Part shown: piece by piece, positions 1 through 7,011 of the stretch
Numbering within the stretch: the first letter of the stretch is position 1
Layout: every line of letters begins with the position of its first letter
From: Phycisphaerae bacterium
GTDB lineage: Bacteria > Planctomycetota > Phycisphaerae > UBA1845 > Fen-1342
Direction of reading: 5' to 3'
DNA: 21,032 nucleotides
Assembly: GCA_020058145.1 (NCBI GenBank)
Contig: JAGVEP010000213.1
Coordinates: forward strand, 1-21,032
The notes under the pieces: generated by a model
Told to the model about the DNA's origin: nothing
The model's input: only the letters and a program-made list of their open reading frames with translations
The model's database searches: none
Position numbers and translations under genes: made by a program

Positions 1-13
1 GCTCTTCCGATCT
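1..13. other. Illumina adapter remnant at the contig edge
   Basis: The first 13 bases, GCTCTTCCGATCT, are identical to the 3' end shared by standard Illumina sequencing adapters. They sit exactly at the window edge and run directly into a gene fragment. They are best read as untrimmed adapter at the end of an assembled contig, not genomic DNA. The few bases just after them should also be treated with caution. Confidence 0.85.
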
Positions 14-14
14 A

Positions 15-377
15 GCCGGCGGCGGGCGGCCGGCCGGCCTTGACCCACGGCTGATTGTCGCGCTGCCCTCCACGCCGACCGGGCCGATCACGGCGATTGC
101 ACACACCTGGCTGGGCCGCTTCATCAATCGCAATCTCGGCTCGACCGCGCTGCACCTGGCCCTGGTTGCGGACGGGCAGCTTGACGGCGTGCTGTCCGAT
201 AACGCCAAGTTGTGGGACCTCGCCGCGGGTTGGGTGTTGGTGCATGCGATGGGCGGCCGGATGACCACGCCCAACGGCGTTGACCTGTTCCCTCTGGACG
301 TCGCGGAATACACCAGTGGCGACATGCCGTTCATCGCCGGGCGGGCCGAGGTTTTCGAGCGGCTCTTAGCTTCCTGA
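15..377 (+). CDS. Inositol monophosphatase family protein, C-terminal fragment
   Basis: This is the 3' end of a gene whose start lies beyond the contig edge; about 120 codons remain. The fragment reads through RNLGSTALHLALVADGQLDG and then AKLWDLAAGWVLVHAMGGRM. That matches the closing part of the inositol-monophosphatase (IMPase/CysQ/SuhB) fold: the G-S-(A/T)-A helix, followed by the WDxAAG motif whose Asp binds a catalytic metal, and the GG turn. Family members hydrolyse phosphate from inositol phosphate, PAP/PAPS or related substrates with Mg2+. The N-terminal DPxD metal site is missing, so the substrate cannot be assigned. The stop is TGA at 375-377. An internal ATG near 189 is not a credible start because conserved sequence continues upstream of it. 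Confidence 0.8.
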   Translation, partial: AGGGRPAGLDPRLIVALPSTPTGPITAIAHTWLGRFINRNLGSTALHLALVADGQLDGVLSDNAKLWDLAAGWVLVHAMGGRMTTPNGVDLFPLDVAEYTSGDMPFIAGRAEVFERLLAS

Positions 378-479
378 CCCCGGCTCCGTGTTATCTCGCC
401 GTGGCCCGCCCAGTTGACCCCCTCGGCACATGGGGCTAAGAAGCCGTTTCGAGATCGATCCCGGTCCGCAGGCGCGCGC

Positions 480-2591
480 ATGCCGAGCCGCCGGACGGTG
501 AGCAGCGGAGCCTTCGTGGGCAATCGCGACAAAACGCAGCCACACGCGAGCGAGACCGGCGGACCCCCACCGCCCGCCGTCTGGCCCTGGGCGCCGAACT
601 GGATGCAAGCCGGCCTCTGGGCCTTGATGCTGGTCGCCTGCGCTTGGGGCGTGCTCGAGGTCCACTCCTCCAACGACACCTGGATCGGTCTCGCCGCGGG
701 CCGTCAGATTTTCAGCGCCCCGAATTTCCCGCACGACTTCCTCAAGAATTTTCCGAAGACGGACGCCTTCAGCTTCACCTTCTACGGCCAGACGTGGTAC
801 AACCAGAATTGGCTCAGCCACGTCTATCTCTGGGTACTCTACGACTGGTTCGGGCCGAACGCCGTCATCTACGGCACTTGGGCCATCGGGGCGGCGATCT
901 TCTGGTTCGTCCTGCTCGCAACGCGGCTGCGCACCGGCTCGTGGCTGGCCGCGGTACTGGCTGGGGCGGCGGTCGGCATTGCCTCGCGCGACTGGCTCAG
1001 CGCGCGGCCCGCCACGGTCCAGTTCTTCCTGCTGTCGGCGCTGTGGCTGTGCCTGTCCGCGCTGGCCAGCCCGGGCTCACAGCGCCGCTGGTGGCCGATC
1101 CTGCTGCTGCTGCTGATTTTCGGCGTCTGGCCGCACGCGCACGGGAGCTTCGTGTTCGGTTATGGCCTGGTCGCCCTGTTTCTGGGTTGCAATCTGGTTA
1201 CGTGGCTTGTGGGGCGCTTCTCAGCGCTGCGAGCCACGATCACCTGGTCTCAGGCCGCGGCGATCGTAGCGATTGTGGCGGTCACGGCGGTGCTGGGGGC
1301 CGTGCTGAGCCCGTTCGGTCTCGAAAACTACACGCATCCGCTCAAGGTTGCCGAGAGCCCGGTCTTTCGGCAAATCGGCGAGTGGATACCGCCGTACCTG
1401 AGTGCCAACTATCCGCCGGTGCGGCGCTTCTGGATCGCTTTGGCGGTCGCGGGGTTCTGTCCTCTGGCCGCGTTGTTGCTGCGGGCTTTTGACCCCGCGA
1501 ACACGGGACGCACGACGAGCCGGCGCCCGGTTGCTAAGGCCGCCCACCCTTCGACCGTGCTGTTCGACCTGGCCGCGGTCGGTCTCGGACTGGGCATGGC
1601 CCTGTTCGCCCGGCGGTTCGCCCCCACCTTTTCCATCCTGGCAACGCCCGCACTGGTTGCCTGGACGGTGCGGCTGGGGGCGCCGCTGTCGCCGTGGCTA
1701 AGACAGCGCGCGAAAGATCTGTTCATCCTGGCCGGCTGGCCCGCGCTCGTGCTGCTGGTGTTTCTGACGTACAATCGCGCCCGAGACGAGATCAGCGCGG
1801 GTTTCCCGGCCGACCGACCCTACGACCTGCTCGACCGCGTGACGCGCCTCGACGCGGTACCCTGGACGGGCATCGAGTTCCTGCGTAACAACGGGCTGAA
1901 ACCGAACGCCCTGACGGAATGGACGCAGGCGGGGCCGCTTTTCTTCCTGGTCCCCGGCCTGCGCGTCTATATCGACGGCCGGTCGCAACAGGTGTACAGC
2001 GAGGAGCACTACCTCAGTTACACACTCCTCACGGGCGCGCCCCCGGGGCGTGAGCAGGACGTCAACCGCCTGCTGGAGAAGTGGGGCACGGACACCGTCC
2101 TGGTGCGCCGCAGCCCATCCTCAGCCCGCCTGGTCTCGGCCCTCGAGCGCCAGTCAAGCTGGAAACTCATGCTCATCACGCCGCGGGAGGTTCTCTTCTT
2201 GCGCGCCGGGACTCCCTTCTTCGCCGAACTGGGTCGGCGCGAGCGGGCGGGCGAGCTGTGGTGGCCGGACCTCACGATCTCCGACTTCGCCCGCGGGACT
2301 CTGCTGACGGAGACGGAGCCACGGGACCCCTACCGCGCCGTTAGCCTGTGGCAATCCGCGGTGGCGCGCGATCCCGGCCTGGGCGGGGTGAGCTACTGGC
2401 GGATCACCGCAGCGCTGGTCGGCAGCGGCCAGGCCGCGCAGGCGCGCGAGTATCTCCGCCGCGAGCGCGCCAATCTGGCCAATCCTGCACGAGATATCGC
2501 GCCCGAAATCCGCGCGCGGCTGCTCGACGAAATCCAGAATTGCGAAGCGTCCATCCCCAAGCCGCCGCCGCAGAATCAGCCGGGCGGCTAG
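480..2591 (+). CDS. Polytopic membrane protein, GT-C glycosyltransferase-like, with C-terminal soluble region
   Basis: A protein of about 703 residues if it starts at the ATG at 480; in-frame TTG 414 and ATG 603 are alternatives, and none has a strong Shine-Dalgarno. Around residues 66-120 is a D-x-W-x-x-L-A-x-G-R segment followed by P-x-x-D-x-F-S and a WYNQNWLSH segment. This is the layout of large membrane proteins related to the GT-C (PMT/ArnT-like) glycosyltransferases, where it forms the first extracytoplasmic loop. About ten hydrophobic segments follow. Near residue 497 is YIDGRSQQVY, the I/V-F-I-D-G-R motif typical of the same group. The last 200 residues are soluble and include a TPR-like helical hairpin (SLWQSAVARDPG and following). 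A role in transferring sugar from a lipid carrier is possible but unproven. The gene converges on the next one with 27 bp between them. Confidence 0.7.
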   Translation: MPSRRTVSSGAFVGNRDKTQPHASETGGPPPPAVWPWAPNWMQAGLWALMLVACAWGVLEVHSSNDTWIGLAAGRQIFSAPNFPHDFLKNFPKTDAFSFTFYGQTWYNQNWLSHVYLWVLYDWFGPNAVIYGTWAIGAAIFWFVLLATRLRTGSWLAAVLAGAAVGIASRDWLSARPATVQFFLLSALWLCLSALASPGSQRRWWPILLLLLIFGVWPHAHGSFVFGYGLVALFLGCNLVTWLVGRFSALRATITWSQAAAIVAIVAVTAVLGAVLSPFGLENYTHPLKVAESPVFRQIGEWIPPYLSANYPPVRRFWIALAVAGFCPLAALLLRAFDPANTGRTTSRRPVAKAAHPSTVLFDLAAVGLGLGMALFARRFAPTFSILATPALVAWTVRLGAPLSPWLRQRAKDLFILAGWPALVLLVFLTYNRARDEISAGFPADRPYDLLDRVTRLDAVPWTGIEFLRNNGLKPNALTEWTQAGPLFFLVPGLRVYIDGRSQQVYSEEHYLSYTLLTGAPPGREQDVNRLLEKWGTDTVLVRRSPSSARLVSALERQSSWKLMLITPREVLFLRAGTPFFAELGRRERAGELWWPDLTISDFARGTLLTETEPRDPYRAVSLWQSAVARDPGLGGVSYWRITAALVGSGQAAQAREYLRRERANLANPARDIAPEIRARLLDEIQNCEASIPKPPPQNQPGG

Positions 2592-2618
2592 CCGGCGCCG
2601 GTCCGCGGCGCTGCGGGT

Positions 2619-3455
2619 CTACGCGCGTCGCTCGGTCTTCACGCCGGCCTCGTTTAGCAGCCGGATCACCTCGCGCGCGATCTCCTCCACCGCCTTGTAC
2701 GACACGTCCAGCGAGTTCCACCCGTACTTGTTGATCAGCTCGTTGAGCGACCGGATCTCAAACGCGATCTGGGACTTGTCCGCGTAGTCGGAATTGGGAT
2801 CCATGTCCCACGTCTTCAGCCGTGCCTCGCGCACCGCCTGCAACCGGTACGGATTCACCGTCAGCACGAGCACCCGCCGCTGGTCGAGCTGCAACAGCTC
2901 CGGCGGTGGGGTTTGGCCGCGCACCAGCGGCACATTCGCCGCCCGAATTCCGCTATACGCCAGGTAGAAACACGTGGTGCTCTTCGACGAGCGCGACAGG
3001 CCGACGAGCACGACGTCCGCCTGTCCCAGTTCGTGAATCCGGCAGCCATCATCGTGGTTAAGCGTGTACTCCACCGCGTCAATCCGGTCGTAGTACGCCC
3101 GGTTGGACTTGTAGAGAATGCCTGGCTTGGCCCGGCGGTTGGTCTGGAAGAGGTCGTACAGGCTGATCAGCAGCGGTTCCAGCAGGTCCACCGCGGGCAC
3201 CATGCGCTCGCGGGCTGCGTCGCGCATCGCCTGGCGGGCCTTGTCGTACACCAGCGTATAGAACACGACGGCCCGCTCGCCCGCGGCCTGCTCCATCAGT
3301 TCGGTGATGTCGGTCGGACGACGCACCCCGGCCTTGCGGACGAGCCGCACTTTTTCGTCCTGAAATTGCACCAGCACCGACTGGACCACGGTTTCGCACG
3401 TGCGGCCGGTGCCGTCGGAGACGAGATAGATGGTGGGCAGGTTCGGTTTGGACAT
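2619..3455 (-). CDS. Pyruvate phosphate dikinase / PEP synthase regulatory protein (DUF299 kinase-phosphorylase)
   Basis: A 278-residue protein of the PPDK/PEPS regulatory family (DUF299, PSRP/PpsR). Family members are bifunctional: an ADP-dependent kinase inactivates pyruvate phosphate dikinase or PEP synthase by phosphorylating a threonine, and a phosphate-dependent pyrophosphorylase reverses it. Evidence is the N-terminal IYLVSDGTGRT (residues 9-19), the central P-loop-like GLSRSSKST (152-160), the LTVNPYRL segment and the C-terminal SLDVSYKAVEEIA. The reading frame extends 32 codons upstream, but the ATG at 3455 aligns with the usual family start and has GGAG about 8 nt upstream. Normally the P-loop ends in K-T/S-P; here it is KST, a mild variation. 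Which enzyme it controls cannot be told from this window. It is divergent from the UVR-motif gene across 199 bp that should hold both promoters. Confidence 0.9.
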   Translation of the reverse strand: MSKPNLPTIYLVSDGTGRTCETVVQSVLVQFQDEKVRLVRKAGVRRPTDITELMEQAAGERAVVFYTLVYDKARQAMRDAARERMVPAVDLLEPLLISLYDLFQTNRRAKPGILYKSNRAYYDRIDAVEYTLNHDDGCRIHELGQADVVLVGLSRSSKSTTCFYLAYSGIRAANVPLVRGQTPPPELLQLDQRRVLVLTVNPYRLQAVREARLKTWDMDPNSDYADKSQIAFEIRSLNELINKYGWNSLDVSYKAVEEIAREVIRLLNEAGVKTERRA

Positions 3456-3654
3456 GCCGGACTCCGCGGAAAACCCGCGTCGCGGCTGCCAGGCGCAGCG
3501 CGGCGACGCGCAGCAGTATACCGCGTGTCCTCGGCCCGGAAATCGTAGCAACCTCCGGCCGCCGCGCTCGCCCCGCGCATCGGACCGCGGCCTACTCCAG
3601 CCCGCTCGCGCGCCAGCCGATTTGGATTCCGGCCACTCGCCGCTTCAGGTGTGC

Positions 3655-4182
3655 ATGACTCTCGATCTCGACGAACTCATTGTCGACTGGGACTGTCCGC
3701 CGGGAGAACTCCGCGCCCGCGTGGTTACCGGGCGTGACGGCGATGAGCTGCTCCAGCTTCGCGTCGACCTCGGCGTCATGCAGATGTTCCCGGGCGGGCG
3801 ACCCGATGGCGAACGCTACCGCGGCTTGCCCACCGTCCGCGAATTCATCACGCACGAGGTGCGGCTGGGCGGGCACGAGCTGGCAGCCGAAGACTGGCAG
3901 GAGCTCGAACGCGAGCTGCTCCAGTTGAACTACCGCCGCATGGCGTTCGCCACCGTCGCCGACGACGCCCTCCGCGCCGACGACGAAGAGCACGCCCGGC
4001 GGTATCTGCGCTGCGCACTGGCCGACGTCCACGCCTGCCTGGCGAATCTGGACCTGCTCAAAAACCAGGCCACCGAGCGGGAAAGCAACCTCGGCCTGCT
4101 GCCGACGCTGCTGTTCGATCGCGCGCGGCTGCAGGCGCAATTGCGCATCGTGGAAGGGCAATTTGAGACCGCGATCGAGTAG
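3655..4182 (+). CDS. UvrB/UvrC-motif protein, N-terminal part ending at an in-frame TAG
   Basis: This open frame of 175 codons begins at ATG 3655 (an in-frame GTG lies two codons earlier) and encodes MTLDLDELIVDWDCPPGELR, an acidic, helix-rich protein with no membrane segment. It contains LQLRVDLGVMQMFPGGRPDG around residues 34-53 and then long amphipathic helices. It stops at TAG 4180-4182, yet the same frame stays open and clearly coding to 4446, where a UVR motif is found. The gene therefore appears to be one protein of 263 residues broken by a single amber codon, possibly CAG changed to TAG. Function is not established. UVR motifs are short helical hairpins used for protein contacts, as in UvrB-UvrC and ClpC-McsA, so a scaffold or adaptor role is conceivable. 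Confidence 0.7.
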   Translation: MTLDLDELIVDWDCPPGELRARVVTGRDGDELLQLRVDLGVMQMFPGGRPDGERYRGLPTVREFITHEVRLGGHELAAEDWQELERELLQLNYRRMAFATVADDALRADDEEHARRYLRCALADVHACLANLDLLKNQATERESNLGLLPTLLFDRARLQAQLRIVEGQFETAIE

Positions 4183-4446
4183 GCCGAAGCGGGCGCCGCC
4201 GAGCTCGAGGCCCTGCTTACCGAACTGGGGTACGAGGAGGAACACTGCGCCGAAGACCCCGGCCTGCGCTACCTCCGCAAGCTCAGCGAGCAGCTTCGCC
4301 GCGAGTACGGCATCACCAAAACGCTCAACGAGCAGTTGCGCGAAGCGCTCGACGCCGAGGACTTTGAGACCGCGGCCGAGTTGCGCGACGAATTGAACCG
4401 CCGGCAGGCGCCGCCGCCAGATGACCGTCCGAGCCGCCAGCGCTAG
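4183..4446 (+). pseudogene. C-terminal UVR-motif portion of the interrupted gene
   Basis: Continues the frame of the preceding segment directly after TAG 4180-4182 for 87 codons to a second TAG at 4444-4446. It encodes a helix followed by LNEQLREALDAEDFETAAEL, the UVR consensus (aromatic FE, then A-A-x-L-R-D). No ATG or GTG follows the amber codon in frame near its start, so separate translation is unlikely. Codon choice and composition match the upstream part, so the interruption is recent or a sequencing error. TAG is used as a normal terminator elsewhere in the window (2589-2591, 9278-9280, and the minus-strand stop at 5731-5733), so reassignment of TAG is not supported. Confidence 0.75.
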
Positions 4447-4481
4447 TGTACTGATTCAGACGCACCGCGACATTACGGACC

Positions 4482-4510
4482 GGGGAGCATCGGCGTCTCG
4501 CCGGTGCGAA
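4482..4510 (+). repeat. Half-copy of a dispersed palindromic repeat (family A)
   Basis: Twenty-nine bases beginning GGGGAGCATCGGCGTC match the left arm of the longer palindromic element at 18121-18185 in 27 of 29 positions. The right arm is absent here. It lies in the 252-bp gap between the UVR-motif gene and the TPR lipoprotein gene. Apart from this repeat I see no gene or clear promoter in that gap. Confidence 0.7.
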
Positions 4511-4698
4511 CCGCTGCCTGCCGCCGCATTTCCCTCAACAGCAGCCCGCAATACGCCCGATAAGTAATGCCGGAATCCCGGCGAACCCGGCGCGCCACGT
4601 TGACGCGCACGCCCCCGTTTCGGTACAAACAGACTTTCGAAGCGCGCGGTCCAGGCGCGGGCGTTCCCAGTCGCCAACGGATGAGGCCACACAGCGTG

Positions 4699-5697
4699 AT
4701 GACCAACCAGCGCCGGCGTACAGCTACGCTCGGCTTCGCAGCCCTGGCCCTCCTGATCCTCTGCAGCGGGTGTGTGGTCACGCGCCCCGTGGCCATGATC
4801 AAGCTCGCCAGCGGCGACTTCGCCTTGTCGCGGCAGCAACTCGACGTCGCCCTGGCCGAGTTCCGCGACGCCGTCGCAATCGACCCGCACTACGCCGAGG
4901 GGCATTACAAGCTGGGGCTGGTTTACAAGCAGAAGGGCGATCTCACGCTTGCCGCCGACGAGTTGCAGGAGGCGGTGAAGCTGGAGCCCACGAAGGTCCA
5001 GCCGATCATCGAGCTCGCAGAGGTGTATCGCCTGCTGGAGAAGATGACGCAGGCCATCCGCGCCTATGCCATGGCCTGCGATCTCGATCCGCAAAACTTC
5101 AATACGCACTTCCGCCTCGCCACGTGCTACCACCAGACCGGCGAGCTGGACCAAGCGGTCAATACCTACCAGGCGGCCATCAAGCTCGATCCCCACAACG
5201 CGCTCGCGCGCAGCAACCTCGGCGCGGCCCTGGCGACCCAGGGCAAAGATTACGAGGCGATCAAGGCCTACAAAGCCTCGCTCGAATGCGACGGCAGCCA
5301 GCCGATCGTGCTGGTCAACCTCGCGACCGTCTACCTCAACCAGGAACGCTGGGAGACTGCACACCGCACGCTCAAGGTCGCCTTGCAGATTGACCCCAAG
5401 CTCGCCGCCGCCCACGAACGGCTGGGCTACACGCTGTGGCGTGAGCAGGCGTTCGATCCGGCGGTGGAAAGCTACCGCACGGCGATCCAACTCGATCCGC
5501 AGAATGCCCCCGCGCACGCCGGCCTGGGCGTCGTGTTGATGACGTTGTACTTGGACCGCCCCGACGATGTCAGCTTGCGCGACGAGGCCGTCGAAGTGTG
5601 GCACCGCAGCCTGGAGCTCAACCCCGAGCAGCCCAAGCTGCGGGCGCTGGTCGAGAAGTACCGCACGAAGTATGAGAAGCCGGCGCTGGAGCAATAA
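4699..5697 (+). CDS. TPR-repeat lipoprotein
   Basis: A 332-residue protein that is almost entirely tetratricopeptide repeats. The N-terminus is basic (MTNQRRRT), then a hydrophobic run, then ILCSGC with Cys25 as the likely lipidated residue; the -3 position is Cys rather than the usual Leu, so the lipobox is slightly atypical. Eight TPR units of about 34 residues follow from roughly residue 38 to the end, many closing with IDP, LDP or LEP, for example AIKLDPHNALARSNLGAALA. ATG 4699 has GAGG 11 nt upstream; in-frame ATG 4681 is an alternative that only lengthens the basic region. The protein probably acts as an envelope scaffold anchored in a membrane. It has no catalytic domain and its partner is unknown. 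It converges on the MBOAT gene with 33 bp between stops. Confidence 0.85.
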   Translation: MTNQRRRTATLGFAALALLILCSGCVVTRPVAMIKLASGDFALSRQQLDVALAEFRDAVAIDPHYAEGHYKLGLVYKQKGDLTLAADELQEAVKLEPTKVQPIIELAEVYRLLEKMTQAIRAYAMACDLDPQNFNTHFRLATCYHQTGELDQAVNTYQAAIKLDPHNALARSNLGAALATQGKDYEAIKAYKASLECDGSQPIVLVNLATVYLNQERWETAHRTLKVALQIDPKLAAAHERLGYTLWREQAFDPAVESYRTAIQLDPQNAPAHAGLGVVLMTLYLDRPDDVSLRDEAVEVWHRSLELNPEQPKLRALVEKYRTKYEKPALEQ

Positions 5698-5730
5698 GCG
5701 GACGTGCGCGGCGACCCTGTCCCCTGCCCG

Positions 5731-7011
5731 CTACATCGAAGCACCCAACCGGCCCAGCAGCTCCCGCCCCAGCCGCAGGCCGAGATGGTCGAAGTCGGTG
5801 AACACCAGGATCGTCGCGATCTCGTATTGCATGGTCAGTAGCCAACAGAAGGCCGTCCAAATGCGGCCCGCCATTCCGTAGGGTGGGCATTGCCCACCAT
5901 TACGACCCACACGGGGGTCGGCCGCTACAGGGCGCAGCCGATCCCACGCGCGCTGCACGAGCAATGCGAAGGCCTGCGCCAGTCCCCAGACCAGAAACGA
6001 CCAACTCGGCCCGTGCCACATGCCGCAGTAGGCGAACACCAGGACGATGTTGAGCGTCGCCCGCCGGCGGCTGCCGCCGAGCGGAAAATACACGTAGTTT
6101 CGCAGCCACGCGGCGACGGTGATGTGCCAGCGGCGCCAGAAGTCACGCACCGACGTTGCCAGCGGCAGACGGTGGAAATTGTCATCCACCCGAATCCCGA
6201 TCCAGCACCCGAGCGCATTGGCGAGCTGGTTGTACGTCCAGAGCAGCAGGTAAATCTGCACGGGAATCAAGTAGAAGAAACGCACCAAGGCGCCCGTGCT
6301 GTAGCGCTCCGGCTGGGCGAAGAAATCCCCGTGCGTCGGGGCGATTTGCGTGGCGATGAGGCCGATCCCCAGGCCGCCGAGCAGGAATAGACCCAAGCGG
6401 CGCAAGCCTTCCTTCCACGCCGGCGAGCGGAGGGGGTCCCAGGCCGCCAGCCGGGCCAGGAAGTCGTCGCGCAGCAGCACCGGCCCGAGTCGCATGCAGG
6501 GCGGATAGAGCAGCCAGCACACCGTGTCAAGAAAACGCGCCGGCTGCTGCGGGTTCTTCGCCAATTCCACGCCCCAGGCGACCAAACGCAGCAGAAAGTA
6601 AGCGAAACCGACATTGTGCAGCACCGCCAGGCGCGACGGATACCAGGCTTGTTGCGTCTGCCACCACAATGGGAAGGCCAGGGCGTGCAACCCGAGCCAA
6701 ACCAGCGCCGTCATGCCGCGTTCGCTGAGCATGCCCCGCAGCCGCAAAGTCGCGAGGAGGTGCAACCACCCCCACGCCGCCGCGACTCCGGCGAGCAGCA
6801 CGGCGGTCGTGGTTGGCCGCAGCGTCGGCAGCAACCAAGCGAGACTGCCGACGATCAGCGCCGCCCGCGGCCAGCGCCGGGCTAGCAGCAGCACGAGCGG
6901 GACGAGCGGCAGAAAGGCGATGAGCCCGAACGGCCCGGCATACAGTTCCTCCGGCCGCAGCGGGTCGCTGGTGAGCGCGTTGAACAGCGGCGCGGGCGTC
7001 GGCAGATCCAT
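5731..7011 (-). CDS. MBOAT family membrane O-acyltransferase
   Basis: A 426-residue polytopic protein of the membrane-bound O-acyltransferase family (AlgI/DltB/PatA type), which moves acyl groups from the cytoplasm to extracytoplasmic acceptors. Diagnostic sequence: NFHRLPLATSVRDFWRRWHI (278-297), WLRNYVYFPLGGSRRR, and CGMWHGPSWSFLVWG with His333 as the expected catalytic histidine. The ATG at 7011 overlaps the TGA of the upstream transpeptidase gene (TGATG), implying translational coupling; a GTG one codon earlier is possible. No AlgJ/AlgX- or PatB-like partner is nearby, so the acceptor is unknown; peptidoglycan or a surface polysaccharide is plausible given the coupled transpeptidase. Residues about 369-379 (GRNGGQCPPYG) are encoded by a palindromic repeat lying in frame in the gene and look like an insertion between the conserved core and the final membrane helix. 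Confidence 0.9.
   Translation of the reverse strand: MDLPTPAPLFNALTSDPLRPEELYAGPFGLIAFLPLVPLVLLLARRWPRAALIVGSLAWLLPTLRPTTTAVLLAGVAAAWGWLHLLATLRLRGMLSERGMTALVWLGLHALAFPLWWQTQQAWYPSRLAVLHNVGFAYFLLRLVAWGVELAKNPQQPARFLDTVCWLLYPPCMRLGPVLLRDDFLARLAAWDPLRSPAWKEGLRRLGLFLLGGLGIGLIATQIAPTHGDFFAQPERYSTGALVRFFYLIPVQIYLLLWTYNQLANALGCWIGIRVDDNFHRLPLATSVRDFWRRWHITVAAWLRNYVYFPLGGSRRRATLNIVLVFAYCGMWHGPSWSFLVWGLAQAFALLVQRAWDRLRPVAADPRVGRNGGQCPPYGMAGRIWTAFCWLLTMQYEIATILVFTDFDHLGLRLGRELLGRLGASM
5879..5903. repeat. Palindromic repeat (family B) inside the MBOAT coding region
   Basis: The core GGTGGGCATTGCCCACC (5882-5898) is a perfect 8-bp inverted repeat around one central base. It falls in the C-terminal part of the MBOAT gene and is translated on the minus strand as NGGQCPPY. 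There is only one copy in this window, so calling it a dispersed repeat is inference from its form and from its poor fit to the surrounding hydrophobic protein. Confidence 0.55.

Noticed and set aside
4180..4182. TAG as a sense codon (pyrrolysine or recoded amber)
   Set aside because: TAG terminates several intact genes in the window and no supporting machinery is visible.
3592..4245. Minus-strand open frame running uninterrupted across the TAG of the UVR-motif gene
   Set aside because: Being uninterrupted made it worth weighing, but the plus strand shows a recognisable UVR motif in the same frame on the far side of the TAG.
4456..5694. Long open frame of 412 codons on the minus strand opposite the TPR lipoprotein
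   Set aside because: It mirrors the coding gene in a GC-rich region; the plus strand has a signal peptide and eight clear TPRs, while the minus translation shows no family features.
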